A DNA stretch of 5,731 bases, from positions 1 to 5,731 of the forward strand of contig JAQGJI010000142.1 of NCBI GenBank assembly GCA_028290685.1, in the 5' to 3' direction. Below the pieces are notes generated by a model. That model ran no database searches. It was given only the letters and a program-made list of their open reading frames with translations, and was not told the origin of the DNA. Positions within the stretch are counted from its first letter, which is position 1, and every line of letters begins with the position of its first letter. Shown here piece after piece: positions 1 through 5,731 of the stretch. The position numbers were made by a program, and so were the translations under genes. Origin of the DNA: Devosia sp. (GTDB taxonomy: Bacteria; Pseudomonadota; Alphaproteobacteria; Rhizobiales; Devosiaceae).

Positions 1-22
1 CCCACGGATCCGCACCAAATGA
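1..22 (+). CDS. C-terminal end of an OppB/DppB-type ABC permease (partial)
   Basis: Seen: reading from position 2 gives the codons for P-R-I-R-T-K and then TGA at 20-22, and this stop overlaps the next gene's ATG as ATGA. Position 1 (C) would be the last base of the preceding codon. Known: OppB/DppB-family inner-membrane permeases very often end in a short tail of the form DPRIR plus a few residues, and the gene normally lies directly upstream of the OppC/DppC-type permease, as here. Inferred: this is the end of the partner permease, which would form the transmembrane channel with the next gene product. Only six residues are visible, so the call rests on the tail motif, the overlap geometry and gene order. 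The rest of the gene is off the left edge. Confidence 0.7.
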
Positions 23-936
23 GCTTGGACATCAACAATGCCGATCCGGTGGCGCTGGTCGTTGCGCCCCCTGTCCCGGGCAAGACCCGGCGCCGCGACG
101 GCGGGCTGCTTTGGCTGCTGAACGGCAGGCTCGCCGTGGGTCTTGTCATTCTCCTCGTGATGGGCCTGGGGAGCTTTATCCTGCCTCTCTTTGCGCCGGC
201 GGACCCCTCCATCCAGGCGACCTATATGCGCAACCTGCCGATGTCGGGGGTCCATTGGCTGGGCACTAATTCGCTGGGGCAGGACATTTTCTGGTTCCTG
301 GTCTTCGCCATCAAGAATTCCCTGATGCTGGGCATCCTGGTCGCCGTCGGCGTGACTATCGTCGCCACGATCGTGGGCCTCAGCGCTGGCTATATCGGTG
401 GTACTTTCGAGCGCGTGGTGATGCTGTTCGTCGATACGTTCATCACCATTCCGCTGCTGCCGATCCTGATTATCCTTGGAGCGCTGATCCGCGGGAATAC
501 TTCGTTCTTCACGGTTGGAATGATTATCATCATTTTCGGCTGGGCCTGGGACGCGCGCACGGTTCGCGCCATGGCGCTATCGTTGCGCGAGCGTGAATTC
601 ATCAACATGGCGCGCTTCTCGGGGGCGACCACCTTCCACATCCTCGCCAAGGAAATCTTCCCCTATGTGTCGGCCTATATCCTGGTCGGCTTCATCAATA
701 CGGTGCTGTTCGCAATCAATACCGAGGCGACGCTGGCCGTGATCGGCCTGTCCAAGGTGGAAGTGCCGACGCTGGGCTCCATCATCTTCTGGGCTCTGAG
801 CTACAACGCACTCTTTACGGGGCAATATGCCTGGATCGTGGCGCCGATAGTTGCCACCGTGACCCTGTTTCTCGGGCTTTTTCTTACCTCGACCGGCTTC
901 AACCAGGCCTTCGCCAGCAGACGGGGTGTCTCATGA
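19..936 (+). CDS. OppC/DppC-type ABC transporter permease
   Basis: Inner-membrane subunit of a peptide/oligosaccharide-class ABC importer, 305 residues, a normal length for the family. Residues 1-30 are a cytoplasmic, proline- and arginine-rich N-terminus (KTRRR at 22-26). The first membrane helix is about 38-59. The family's periplasmic motif follows as HWLGTNSLGQDIF (79-91), where GTDxxGRD is usual. Further helices are about 100-125, 133-157, 163-178, 216-234 and 271-293. The cytoplasmic EAA-type loop that docks on the ATPases is about 193-215 (EFINMARFSGA, ending IFP). The ATG at 19 is chosen because it makes an ATGA overlap with the previous stop; its Shine-Dalgarno is weak (GGA at 6-8), which fits translational coupling. 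The next gene again overlaps by 4 bases. The substrate is not readable from the permease; the downstream hydrolases favour a sugar or glycoside over a peptide (inference). Confidence 0.93.
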   Translation: MSLDINNADPVALVVAPPVPGKTRRRDGGLLWLLNGRLAVGLVILLVMGLGSFILPLFAPADPSIQATYMRNLPMSGVHWLGTNSLGQDIFWFLVFAIKNSLMLGILVAVGVTIVATIVGLSAGYIGGTFERVVMLFVDTFITIPLLPILIILGALIRGNTSFFTVGMIIIIFGWAWDARTVRAMALSLREREFINMARFSGATTFHILAKEIFPYVSAYILVGFINTVLFAINTEATLAVIGLSKVEVPTLGSIIFWALSYNALFTGQYAWIVAPIVATVTLFLGLFLTSTGFNQAFASRRGVS

Positions 937-1847
937 TCCGCCTCAACGACCTCAAGCTCAGCTATCGTTTGGGGACACGGACAATCGATGCCGTGGATGG
1001 CGTGACCCTGACCATTCCCGACAACTGCGTCGTGGGCATTGCCGGGGAATCCGGGTCCGGCAAGTCCACGCTGATGAAGGCGATCTATGGCGATATCCAA
1101 TCGCCCATGTACCTCTCTCGCGGCTCGATCGACTACGGGCTGAAGGGCGCCGACGGCAGGCCGGTGACCGCCGAAAACCTGCGCAGGGAATGGTTCAAGA
1201 CCATCTCCTATATTCCGCAGTCCTCCATGAACTCACTCAATCCGGTGATCCGTATCCGCGAGCAGTTCATCGATTTCCCGGGAACAGACAGCAACAAAAA
1301 GCGCGTGCTTGAAAGGGCGCGCGACTATATCGGCAAACTGGGCCTGCCCCCCGAGGCGATGGATTCCTATCCGCACCAGCTTTCAGGCGGCATGCGCCAA
1401 CGCATGATGATCGCGCTCGCGACCTTCTTCCAGCCTGAGCTGATCATTGCGGACGAACCGACCACGGCGCTCGATGTGGTGGTGCAGAAGGACATTCTCC
1501 TGCTGCTCATGGAACTGCAGGAGCAGATGGGCAACACCATCCTCGTCGTGTCGCACGACATGGGGGTGCACTATCAGGTCACCCACAAGATGCTGATCAT
1601 GTATGCGGGGCGCGTGGTCGAGTATGGCGACACGGACAGCGTCTTTGCGGACCCACAGCATCCCTATACCAAGATGCTGATCGACTCGCTGCCCACCATT
1701 GGCGAGGACTCCATGCGCGGCGTGATTGCGAGCCAGGCCGGGGCGGGCGGCGACCGCGCCTATCGGGTCGAGCCCAATCTCATCGAGGTAAAGCCGGGCC
1801 ACTTCGTTGCCCAGCCCGCGCGGCAGCAAGCGGGAGTGTTCGCATGA
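933..1847 (+). CDS. OppD/DppD-type ABC transporter ATP-binding protein
   Basis: Cytoplasmic ATPase subunit, 304 residues, one of two that would power the importer as a heterodimer. All core motifs are intact: Walker A GESGSGKST (38-46), Q-loop Q96 in IPQSSMNSLNP, signature LSGGMRQR (150-157), Walker B LIIADEPTTALD (170-181) with catalytic E175, and H-loop H208. The Opp/Dpp C-terminal segment is recognisable as DPQHPYTKMLIDSLP (240-254) and IEVKPGHFVA (284-293). Odd point: the cysteine-rich stretch that usually lies between these two segments and can bind an Fe-S cluster in the family is absent; the only cysteine in the protein is C32. The start overlaps the permease stop (ATGA 933-936), with a G-rich but poor Shine-Dalgarno (GGGG 923-926). 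The end overlaps the next ATPase start in the same way. Substrate specificity is inferred only from context. Confidence 0.95.
   Translation: MIRLNDLKLSYRLGTRTIDAVDGVTLTIPDNCVVGIAGESGSGKSTLMKAIYGDIQSPMYLSRGSIDYGLKGADGRPVTAENLRREWFKTISYIPQSSMNSLNPVIRIREQFIDFPGTDSNKKRVLERARDYIGKLGLPPEAMDSYPHQLSGGMRQRMMIALATFFQPELIIADEPTTALDVVVQKDILLLLMELQEQMGNTILVVSHDMGVHYQVTHKMLIMYAGRVVEYGDTDSVFADPQHPYTKMLIDSLPTIGEDSMRGVIASQAGAGGDRAYRVEPNLIEVKPGHFVAQPARQQAGVFA
1833..1836 (+). promoter_or_regulatory. Ribosome binding site of the second ATPase gene
   Basis: GGAG lies 7 bases before the ATG at 1844, within the end of the preceding ATPase gene. It supports the start that gives the ATGA overlap, and it is stronger than the sites before the permease and first ATPase. 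Confidence 0.6.
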
Positions 1848-2674
1848 CCGTTATTCTCAGGACTGAGAATCTCAACAAGCTTTATCGCCTCGGCGGGTTC
1901 ATGCGGGCCAAGCCGATCCAGGCGTTGAACGAGGTCAACATCACTGTCGAGAGCGACAAGCCGGTGGTGATCGCCGTTGTGGGCGAGTCGGGCAGCGGCA
2001 AGACGACCTTGGCGAAAACGCTGCTGCGGCTCGAAACGCCAACGAGCGGGCGAGTCATCGTTTATGACGAGGTGGTGGCGGGGCAGGGGGCTATTCCATC
2101 CAGGAAGAGTTTTCTCGGGTTGGTGCAGCCCATCTTCCAGAACCCCTTTGAGGCCTTCAGCCGCTACCGGCCAGTGGACATCTATCTCGAAGAAACAGCC
2201 CGGCGCGTCGCCGGCATGGACGGGCCCCAGGCCGAAGCCGCAGTGGGCGAGGCGCTGAAAAGCGTCGGCCTCGATTATGATCAGGTGCGCGGGAAATATA
2301 CTGCCCAGTTCTCCGGCGGCGAATTGCAGCGCATTTCAGTCGCGCGAGCGTTGATCCCGAACCCGAAACTAATCGTCGCCGATGAGCCAGTCAGCATGAT
2401 TGACGCCTCGCGGCGCATGATCATCATCAATCTCTTCAAGCGGTTGCGCGATGAGGCGGGGCGTAGTTTTGTTTATATCACCCATGACCTCGCCACGGCG
2501 TATTACATCTCGGATTTCATCGCCGTGATGAACAAGGGGCGGGTGGTCGAGTTCGGGCCGGCACGGCAGGTTATGTCCGATCCGCAGCATGACTATACGC
2601 GCCTGCTGCTCTCTTCCATTCCGACCACAACGAGCCGTTGGCGCGAGCGCCCGCGCCGGGTCGCCAGCGGCTAG
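1844..2674 (+). CDS. OppF/DppF-type ABC transporter ATP-binding protein
   Basis: Second cytoplasmic ATPase subunit, 276 residues, slightly shorter than typical OppF/DppF proteins. Motifs in order: Walker A GESGSGKTT (47-55), Q-loop Q99 in PIFQNPFEAFSRYRPV, signature FSGGELQR (156-163), Walker B LIVADEP (176-182) with catalytic E181, and H-loop H214 in YITHD. The stretch after Walker B reads VSMIDAS where TSALD is usual, so the D-loop is atypical although its aspartate (D187) remains. The family's DPQHDYTRLLLSSIP segment is at 246-260, followed by a short arginine-rich tail (SRWRERPRR). There is no cysteine anywhere in the protein, so the C-terminal Fe-S type motif is missing here too. It is likely the partner of the preceding ATPase, to which it is coupled by an ATGA overlap. 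It ends with TAG at 2672-2674, 47 bases before the first hydrolase gene. Confidence 0.94.
   Translation: MTVILRTENLNKLYRLGGFMRAKPIQALNEVNITVESDKPVVIAVVGESGSGKTTLAKTLLRLETPTSGRVIVYDEVVAGQGAIPSRKSFLGLVQPIFQNPFEAFSRYRPVDIYLEETARRVAGMDGPQAEAAVGEALKSVGLDYDQVRGKYTAQFSGGELQRISVARALIPNPKLIVADEPVSMIDASRRMIIINLFKRLRDEAGRSFVYITHDLATAYYISDFIAVMNKGRVVEFGPARQVMSDPQHDYTRLLLSSIPTTTSRWRERPRRVASG
1853..1870. repeat. Perfect 8-base inverted repeat at the start of the second ATPase gene
   Basis: ATTCTCAG (1853-1860) and CTGAGAAT (1863-1870) are exact reverse complements separated by GA. As RNA this could fold as a 7-base-pair stem with a GGAC tetraloop, beginning 6 bases after the start codon; as DNA it is an operator-like palindrome. 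It encodes I-L-R-T-E-N, an ordinary beginning for an ABC ATPase, so it may be coincidental. Confidence 0.4.
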
Positions 2675-2721
2675 GTTAAGCGGCCTTTCTCGTCCATCAT
2701 TCCACGCATCAGGACAGCAAG
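2675..2721 (+). other. 47-base gap between transporter and hydrolase genes
   Basis: This is the only true intergenic gap in the window. I see no strong hairpin followed by a T-run and no clear -35/-10 pair, so transcription most likely reads through from the transporter into the hydrolase genes. Its right end carries the ribosome binding site of the next gene. A weak internal promoter cannot be excluded by eye. Confidence 0.55.
2711..2714 (+). promoter_or_regulatory. Ribosome binding site of the first hydrolase gene
   Basis: AGGA lies 7 bases before the ATG at 2722. It supports this start, and the DUF5060-like domain begins only about 13 residues later, at W14, so little room is left for a different start. 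Confidence 0.65.
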
Positions 2722-4320
2722 ATGACCAATTCGGCAAGAGCCAACGGCGCCGCGTCGCTGTGGGCCACCTATGAAATCACGCTCCAAGGCCCGGGCGTGG
2801 GCAATCCATTCGTGGATGTTGAATTGCGCGCGATATTCACCCAGGACGAGCGGCAGGTGCGGGTGAACGGATTTTACGACGGCGACGGCAACTACAAGCT
2901 GCGATTCCTGCCGGACACGACGGGTACCTGGCGTTATCAGACCACAAGCAATGTTTCGGCACTCGATGGTGTGAGTGGCAGTTTCGAAGTAGGCCGGGCG
3001 CAGCCGGGGCATCACGGGCCGGTGCGTGTCCGCGACCGCCATCATTTCCGCTACGCCGATGGGGCACGCTTCATCAATATCGGCACCACGGCCTATGTGT
3101 GGAATTTGCAGGGCGATGCACTGGAGGCGGAAACGCTGCGAACCCTCGAGGATGCGCCCTTCACCAAGATCCGCATGTGCGTATTTCCAAAGCACTATCG
3201 CTACAACCAGAACGAACCCGAGCGCTATCCCTTTCCCCTGGTGAAGAAGGGGGCAAGCGAATGGACCGGCAGTTTTCGCGGGGACAATGGTTGGGAGTTC
3301 GACTTCTCGCGGTTTGAGCCAGACTATTTCCGGCATCTGGAAAAGCGCATCAACCAGCTTGCCGAGATCGGCGTCGAGGCGGACCTGATCATCTTCCATC
3401 CCTATGACCGGTGGGGCTTTTCGCGCATGAGCCCGGCCCAGGATGACCGCTACCTCCGATACCTCGTGGCGCGTCTGGCGGCGCTGCCCAATGTCTGGTG
3501 GTCCATGGCCAATGAATATGACCTCATGCCCTCCAAAAGCATGGCGGACTGGGATCGGTTAATCCACATCGTCGCGGACAACGACCCGTTCGGCCATCTG
3601 CTCAGCGTGCATAACTGCTTCGCCTTTTATGACCACAACCATCCGCGCATCACCCATGCCAGCATTCAGCGCTCCACCGCGAGCCTTGCCGCGGTATGGC
3701 GCGAAAAATACGGCAAGCCAGTCTCGATCGACGAGTGCTGCTATGAGGGCGACATCGCCGAGCTCTGGGGCAATATCACCGCCCAGAAGATGGTGCGCCG
3801 CTTTTGGGATGGCACGGTCAATGGCGGCTATGTCACCCATGGCGAGACTTACTACAATGACGAAGAAAATCTCTGGTGGGCCAAGGGCGGCAAGCTGACG
3901 GGCGAGAGCGTTGCCCGCATTGCGTTTCTCAGGCGCATCCTCGAAGAAGCACCCGACGAGGGACTTGATCCGGTCAAGTCCACAGTCGCCTACCGCACCT
4001 CCATGGCGGGCGGGCTCGACAATGTGGCCTTGGCGCAATTACTCCGGCCCACGCCGGGCGAAGAGGATTGGTCGCGCGTGCAGGCTTGGTTTGCCACCGC
4101 AGGCCAGCCGCACCGCTATTATCTCACCTATCTCGGCGAGAACCAGCCGGGTGAATTCACCGTGGCGACGCCCCCGGGCGAGCGCTATTCGGCCACGCTG
4201 ATCGACACCTGGGAGATGACCGAGGAGAGACTGGGCGACAGCGTCGCGCGTGGCGATGTGTTGCACTTTTCGCCAAAGCCCTATCGAGCGCTGTTGTTCA
4301 GGCGCACGGACGGAGAATGA
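2722..4320 (+). CDS. DUF5060 / apiosidase-like (DUF4038) / DUF5605 glycoside hydrolase, first paralog
   Basis: Putative glycosidase, 532 residues, complete. Residues about 13-92 form a DUF5060-type beta-sandwich, with typical blocks GNPFVDV (27-33), GFYDGDGNYKLRF (50-62) and TGTWRY (67-72). Residues about 100-410 form a TIM-barrel region of the apiosidase-like (DUF4038) type. It includes FHPYDRWGFS (225-234), WWSMANEYD (259-267) with the Asn-Glu pair of clan GH-A acid/base residues (N264, E265), SIDECCYEG (335-343) with E338 as likely nucleophile and E342 nearby, and THGETYY (372-378). Residues about 415-532 are a DUF5605-like C-terminal sandwich (LIDTWEMT at 493-500). There is no signal peptide or membrane segment, so it should act in the cytoplasm on an imported substrate. 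Compared with its downstream paralog it has about 14 extra residues between 165 and 195 and about 28 extra in the C-terminal domain. The relationship to GH140 suggests a plant-type glycoside, but the substrate is unknown. Residue roles are inferred by family analogy. Confidence 0.85.
   Translation: MTNSARANGAASLWATYEITLQGPGVGNPFVDVELRAIFTQDERQVRVNGFYDGDGNYKLRFLPDTTGTWRYQTTSNVSALDGVSGSFEVGRAQPGHHGPVRVRDRHHFRYADGARFINIGTTAYVWNLQGDALEAETLRTLEDAPFTKIRMCVFPKHYRYNQNEPERYPFPLVKKGASEWTGSFRGDNGWEFDFSRFEPDYFRHLEKRINQLAEIGVEADLIIFHPYDRWGFSRMSPAQDDRYLRYLVARLAALPNVWWSMANEYDLMPSKSMADWDRLIHIVADNDPFGHLLSVHNCFAFYDHNHPRITHASIQRSTASLAAVWREKYGKPVSIDECCYEGDIAELWGNITAQKMVRRFWDGTVNGGYVTHGETYYNDEENLWWAKGGKLTGESVARIAFLRRILEEAPDEGLDPVKSTVAYRTSMAGGLDNVALAQLLRPTPGEEDWSRVQAWFATAGQPHRYYLTYLGENQPGEFTVATPPGERYSATLIDTWEMTEERLGDSVARGDVLHFSPKPYRALLFRRTDGE
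4312..4315 (+). promoter_or_regulatory. Ribosome binding site deciding the start of the second hydrolase gene
   Basis: GGAG lies 7 bases before the ATG at 4323, inside the last codons of the preceding gene. An in-frame ATG at 4317 (ATGACCATG) would make an ATGA overlap with the stop at 4318-4320, but GGAG is only one base from it. A weaker GGA at 4308-4310 could serve that start. The choice changes the protein by only two residues (M-T). Confidence 0.55.
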
Positions 4321-4322
4321 CC

Positions 4323-5731
4323 ATGAGCAGTGTGGCGCAGTGGGGCGTGTTCGAAGCCAGCTTCTCTGGACCATCGGGCGGCAACCCCTTTCTGGATGTT
4401 ACGCTGGAAGCCTTCTTCCAGCACAAGAGCCGTCACGTGCGCGTGCCCGGTTTTTACGATGGCGAGGGCATCTTCCGTGTCCGCTTCATGCCGGACAATG
4501 AGGGGGAGTGGACCTTCTCGACCCGATCGAATTCGGCCGAGCTTGATGGCAGGACCGGCACCTTCACCGTCACGGCGCCGCGCCAGGGTGTGCATGGACC
4601 GGTGCGGGTTGCCAACAAGTTTCACTTCGCCCATGCCGACGGTAAGCCCTTCCTGCCGTTTGGAACCACCTGCTATGCCTGGACGCATCAGCCGTTGAGC
4701 GAACAGGCCAAGACGCTGGAGTCACTCCGAAAGACACGCTTCAACAAGCTGCGCATGGGCGTCTTTCCCAAGGATTATCCCTACAACCTCAACGAGGCCC
4801 TGCACGACGTCTATCAAAAGGATGGTGACGGCCGGTACGACTTCGACCGGCCCAATCCCGAGAGTTTCCGGCACTTCGAAAACCAGGTGAAGGCCTTGGG
4901 GGAGATGGGGATCGAGGCCGATATCATCATCTTCCACCCCTATGACCGCTGGGGGTATTCGGACATGAGCGAAGCGCAGGACTACGCCTATGTCCAATAT
5001 CTCGCCGCGCGTCTTGCAGCCTATCGCAATGTTTGGTGGTCGCTGGCCAACGAATACGATTTCCTGCTCAACACCAAGCCGATGCACCAATGGGATCGCT
5101 ACTTCCACATACTGGAAGAGAACGACCCCTACGGACATCTGCGCTCGATCCACAACGGCGATCCGGAGGCAAATTACGATCACCGCAAATCTTGGGTGAC
5201 CCACGTGTGTATCCAGAACTGGGACGTGAAGCGCACCGGTGAATGGCGGCTGGCCTATGGCAAACCGGTGGTCAATGACGAGCCCGAATATGAAGGCAAC
5301 ATCATCCAGGTCTGGGGCAATATTTCTGCCAAGGAACTGGTGCACCGCTTCTGGATCACGACGATGCGCGGCGGTTATGCCGGGCACGGCGAAACGTTCT
5401 CCGATCCCAATGACCTCATCTGGTGGGCCAAAGGGGGAGAGCTACAGGGCGAAGCCTGGAAGCGCATCGGCTTCCTGCGCGATCTTCTGGAGGAGGATGT
5501 CAGGACCGGCTTCGAGCCTATCGATCCGCAGACGCGCTATCCCTGGAACCGGGTTTCCGGTGCGCGCGATGGTGACACGACCATCATCTACTTTGGTGAG
5601 CACCAGCCGGTGATCTGGGCATCGGGCTTGCCCATGGAGCGGGGCGACTGTCAGGTCGATCTGATCGATACCTGGAACATGACCGTGGAACCGACAGAGA
5701 TCGTTCTAGCACCGGCAAATCATCCGACACG
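4323..5731 (+). CDS. DUF5060 / apiosidase-like (DUF4038) / DUF5605 glycoside hydrolase, second paralog (partial, 3' end cut)
   Basis: The frame stays open from 4323 to the window edge, giving 469 whole codons. The alternative start at 4317 adds two residues. It has the same architecture as the upstream gene: DUF5060-like sandwich about 6-85 (GNPFLDV 20-26, GFYDGEG 43-49, GEWTF 61-65), then an apiosidase-like barrel with FHPYDRWGYS (204-213), WWSLANEYD (238-246; N243 and E244 as the acid/base pair), VVNDEPEYEG (316-325; E320 likely nucleophile, E324 nearby) and GHGETF (354-359). A DUF5605-like C-terminus follows, with LIDTWNMT at 447-454. By alignment with the first paralog, roughly 17-25 residues plus the stop are missing beyond 5731. 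There is no signal peptide, so it is predicted to be cytoplasmic. The two genes are clearly tandem paralogs but differ around the active site and in loop lengths, which suggests different substrates or linkages (inference). Specificity is unknown. Confidence 0.85.
   Translation, partial: MSSVAQWGVFEASFSGPSGGNPFLDVTLEAFFQHKSRHVRVPGFYDGEGIFRVRFMPDNEGEWTFSTRSNSAELDGRTGTFTVTAPRQGVHGPVRVANKFHFAHADGKPFLPFGTTCYAWTHQPLSEQAKTLESLRKTRFNKLRMGVFPKDYPYNLNEALHDVYQKDGDGRYDFDRPNPESFRHFENQVKALGEMGIEADIIIFHPYDRWGYSDMSEAQDYAYVQYLAARLAAYRNVWWSLANEYDFLLNTKPMHQWDRYFHILEENDPYGHLRSIHNGDPEANYDHRKSWVTHVCIQNWDVKRTGEWRLAYGKPVVNDEPEYEGNIIQVWGNISAKELVHRFWITTMRGGYAGHGETFSDPNDLIWWAKGGELQGEAWKRIGFLRDLLEEDVRTGFEPIDPQTRYPWNRVSGARDGDTTIIYFGEHQPVIWASGLPMERGDCQVDLIDTWNMTVEPTEIVLAPANHPT

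Noticed and set aside
1383..1829. 148-codon minus-strand frame opposite the first ATPase
   Set aside because: It is a shadow of a conserved ATPase gene, rich in His/Arg/Asp as expected for the complement of G+C-rich codons.
2675..2721. Possible terminator between the transporter and hydrolase genes
   Set aside because: I could find no stable stem followed by a T-run in these 47 bases.
2671..3399. 242-codon open frame on the minus strand
   Set aside because: It lies opposite the well-supported first hydrolase gene, shows no recognisable domain, and long antisense open frames are expected in G+C-rich coding DNA.
4317..4322. Frameshift or fusion between the two hydrolase genes
   Set aside because: The first gene ends in a proper stop after a complete C-terminal domain, and the second restarts with its own ribosome binding site and a full N-terminal domain, so they are separate genes.
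4330..4698. 122-codon plus-strand frame in the second hydrolase region
   Set aside because: It is out of frame with the hydrolase reading frame from 4323, which is open to the window edge and matches its upstream paralog throughout; this frame has no family motifs.
4722..5387. 221-codon open frame on the minus strand
   Set aside because: It mirrors the second hydrolase gene, whose plus-strand translation carries clear conserved motifs; the minus-strand product resembles nothing known.

Overview
The window is a densely packed, G+C-rich, single-strand (+) operon segment. Codon usage, the Opp/Dpp-type transporter for a probable glycoside and the adjacent intracellular glycosidases resemble operons of Hyphomicrobiales (Rhizobiales) such as Devosia or rhizobial relatives. 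This taxonomic guess is an inference from style; nothing in the window fixes the genus.

Layout. Positions 1-22 hold the last six codons of an upstream gene whose C-terminus (PRIRTK) looks like the end of an OppB/DppB-type permease. It is followed by an OppC/DppC-type permease (19-936), an OppD/DppD-type ATPase (933-1847) and an OppF/DppF-type ATPase (1844-2674). The first three junctions are 4-base ATGA overlaps, so the transporter is probably translationally coupled. After a 47-base gap with a good Shine-Dalgarno site come two tandem paralogous glycoside-hydrolase-like genes. Both have the order DUF5060 / apiosidase-like (DUF4038) TIM barrel / DUF5605-like C-terminus. The first is complete (2722-4320); the second starts at 4323 (or 4317) and runs off the right edge.

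How the genes work together (inference). The peptide-type ABC importer would bring an oligosaccharide or glycoside across the inner membrane. The two glycosidases have no signal peptide and would cleave it in the cytoplasm. The substrate-binding protein, the rest of the first permease, any regulator and the promoter are not in the window and probably lie upstream. The substrate cannot be read from the sequence. The nearest characterised catalytic family (GH140 apiosidase) suggests a plant cell-wall or pectin side chain, but these proteins are divergent enough that this is only a lead.

Most notable points: the tandem, clearly diverged pair of poorly characterised hydrolases tied to one transporter; both ATPases lacking the cysteine cluster common in the C-terminal region of Opp/Dpp ATPases; an atypical Walker B/D-loop in the second ATPase; and a perfect 8-base inverted repeat just inside the start of that gene. 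I saw no RNA genes, mobile elements, CRISPR arrays or convincing terminators, and no stretch of 300 bases lacks a gene.
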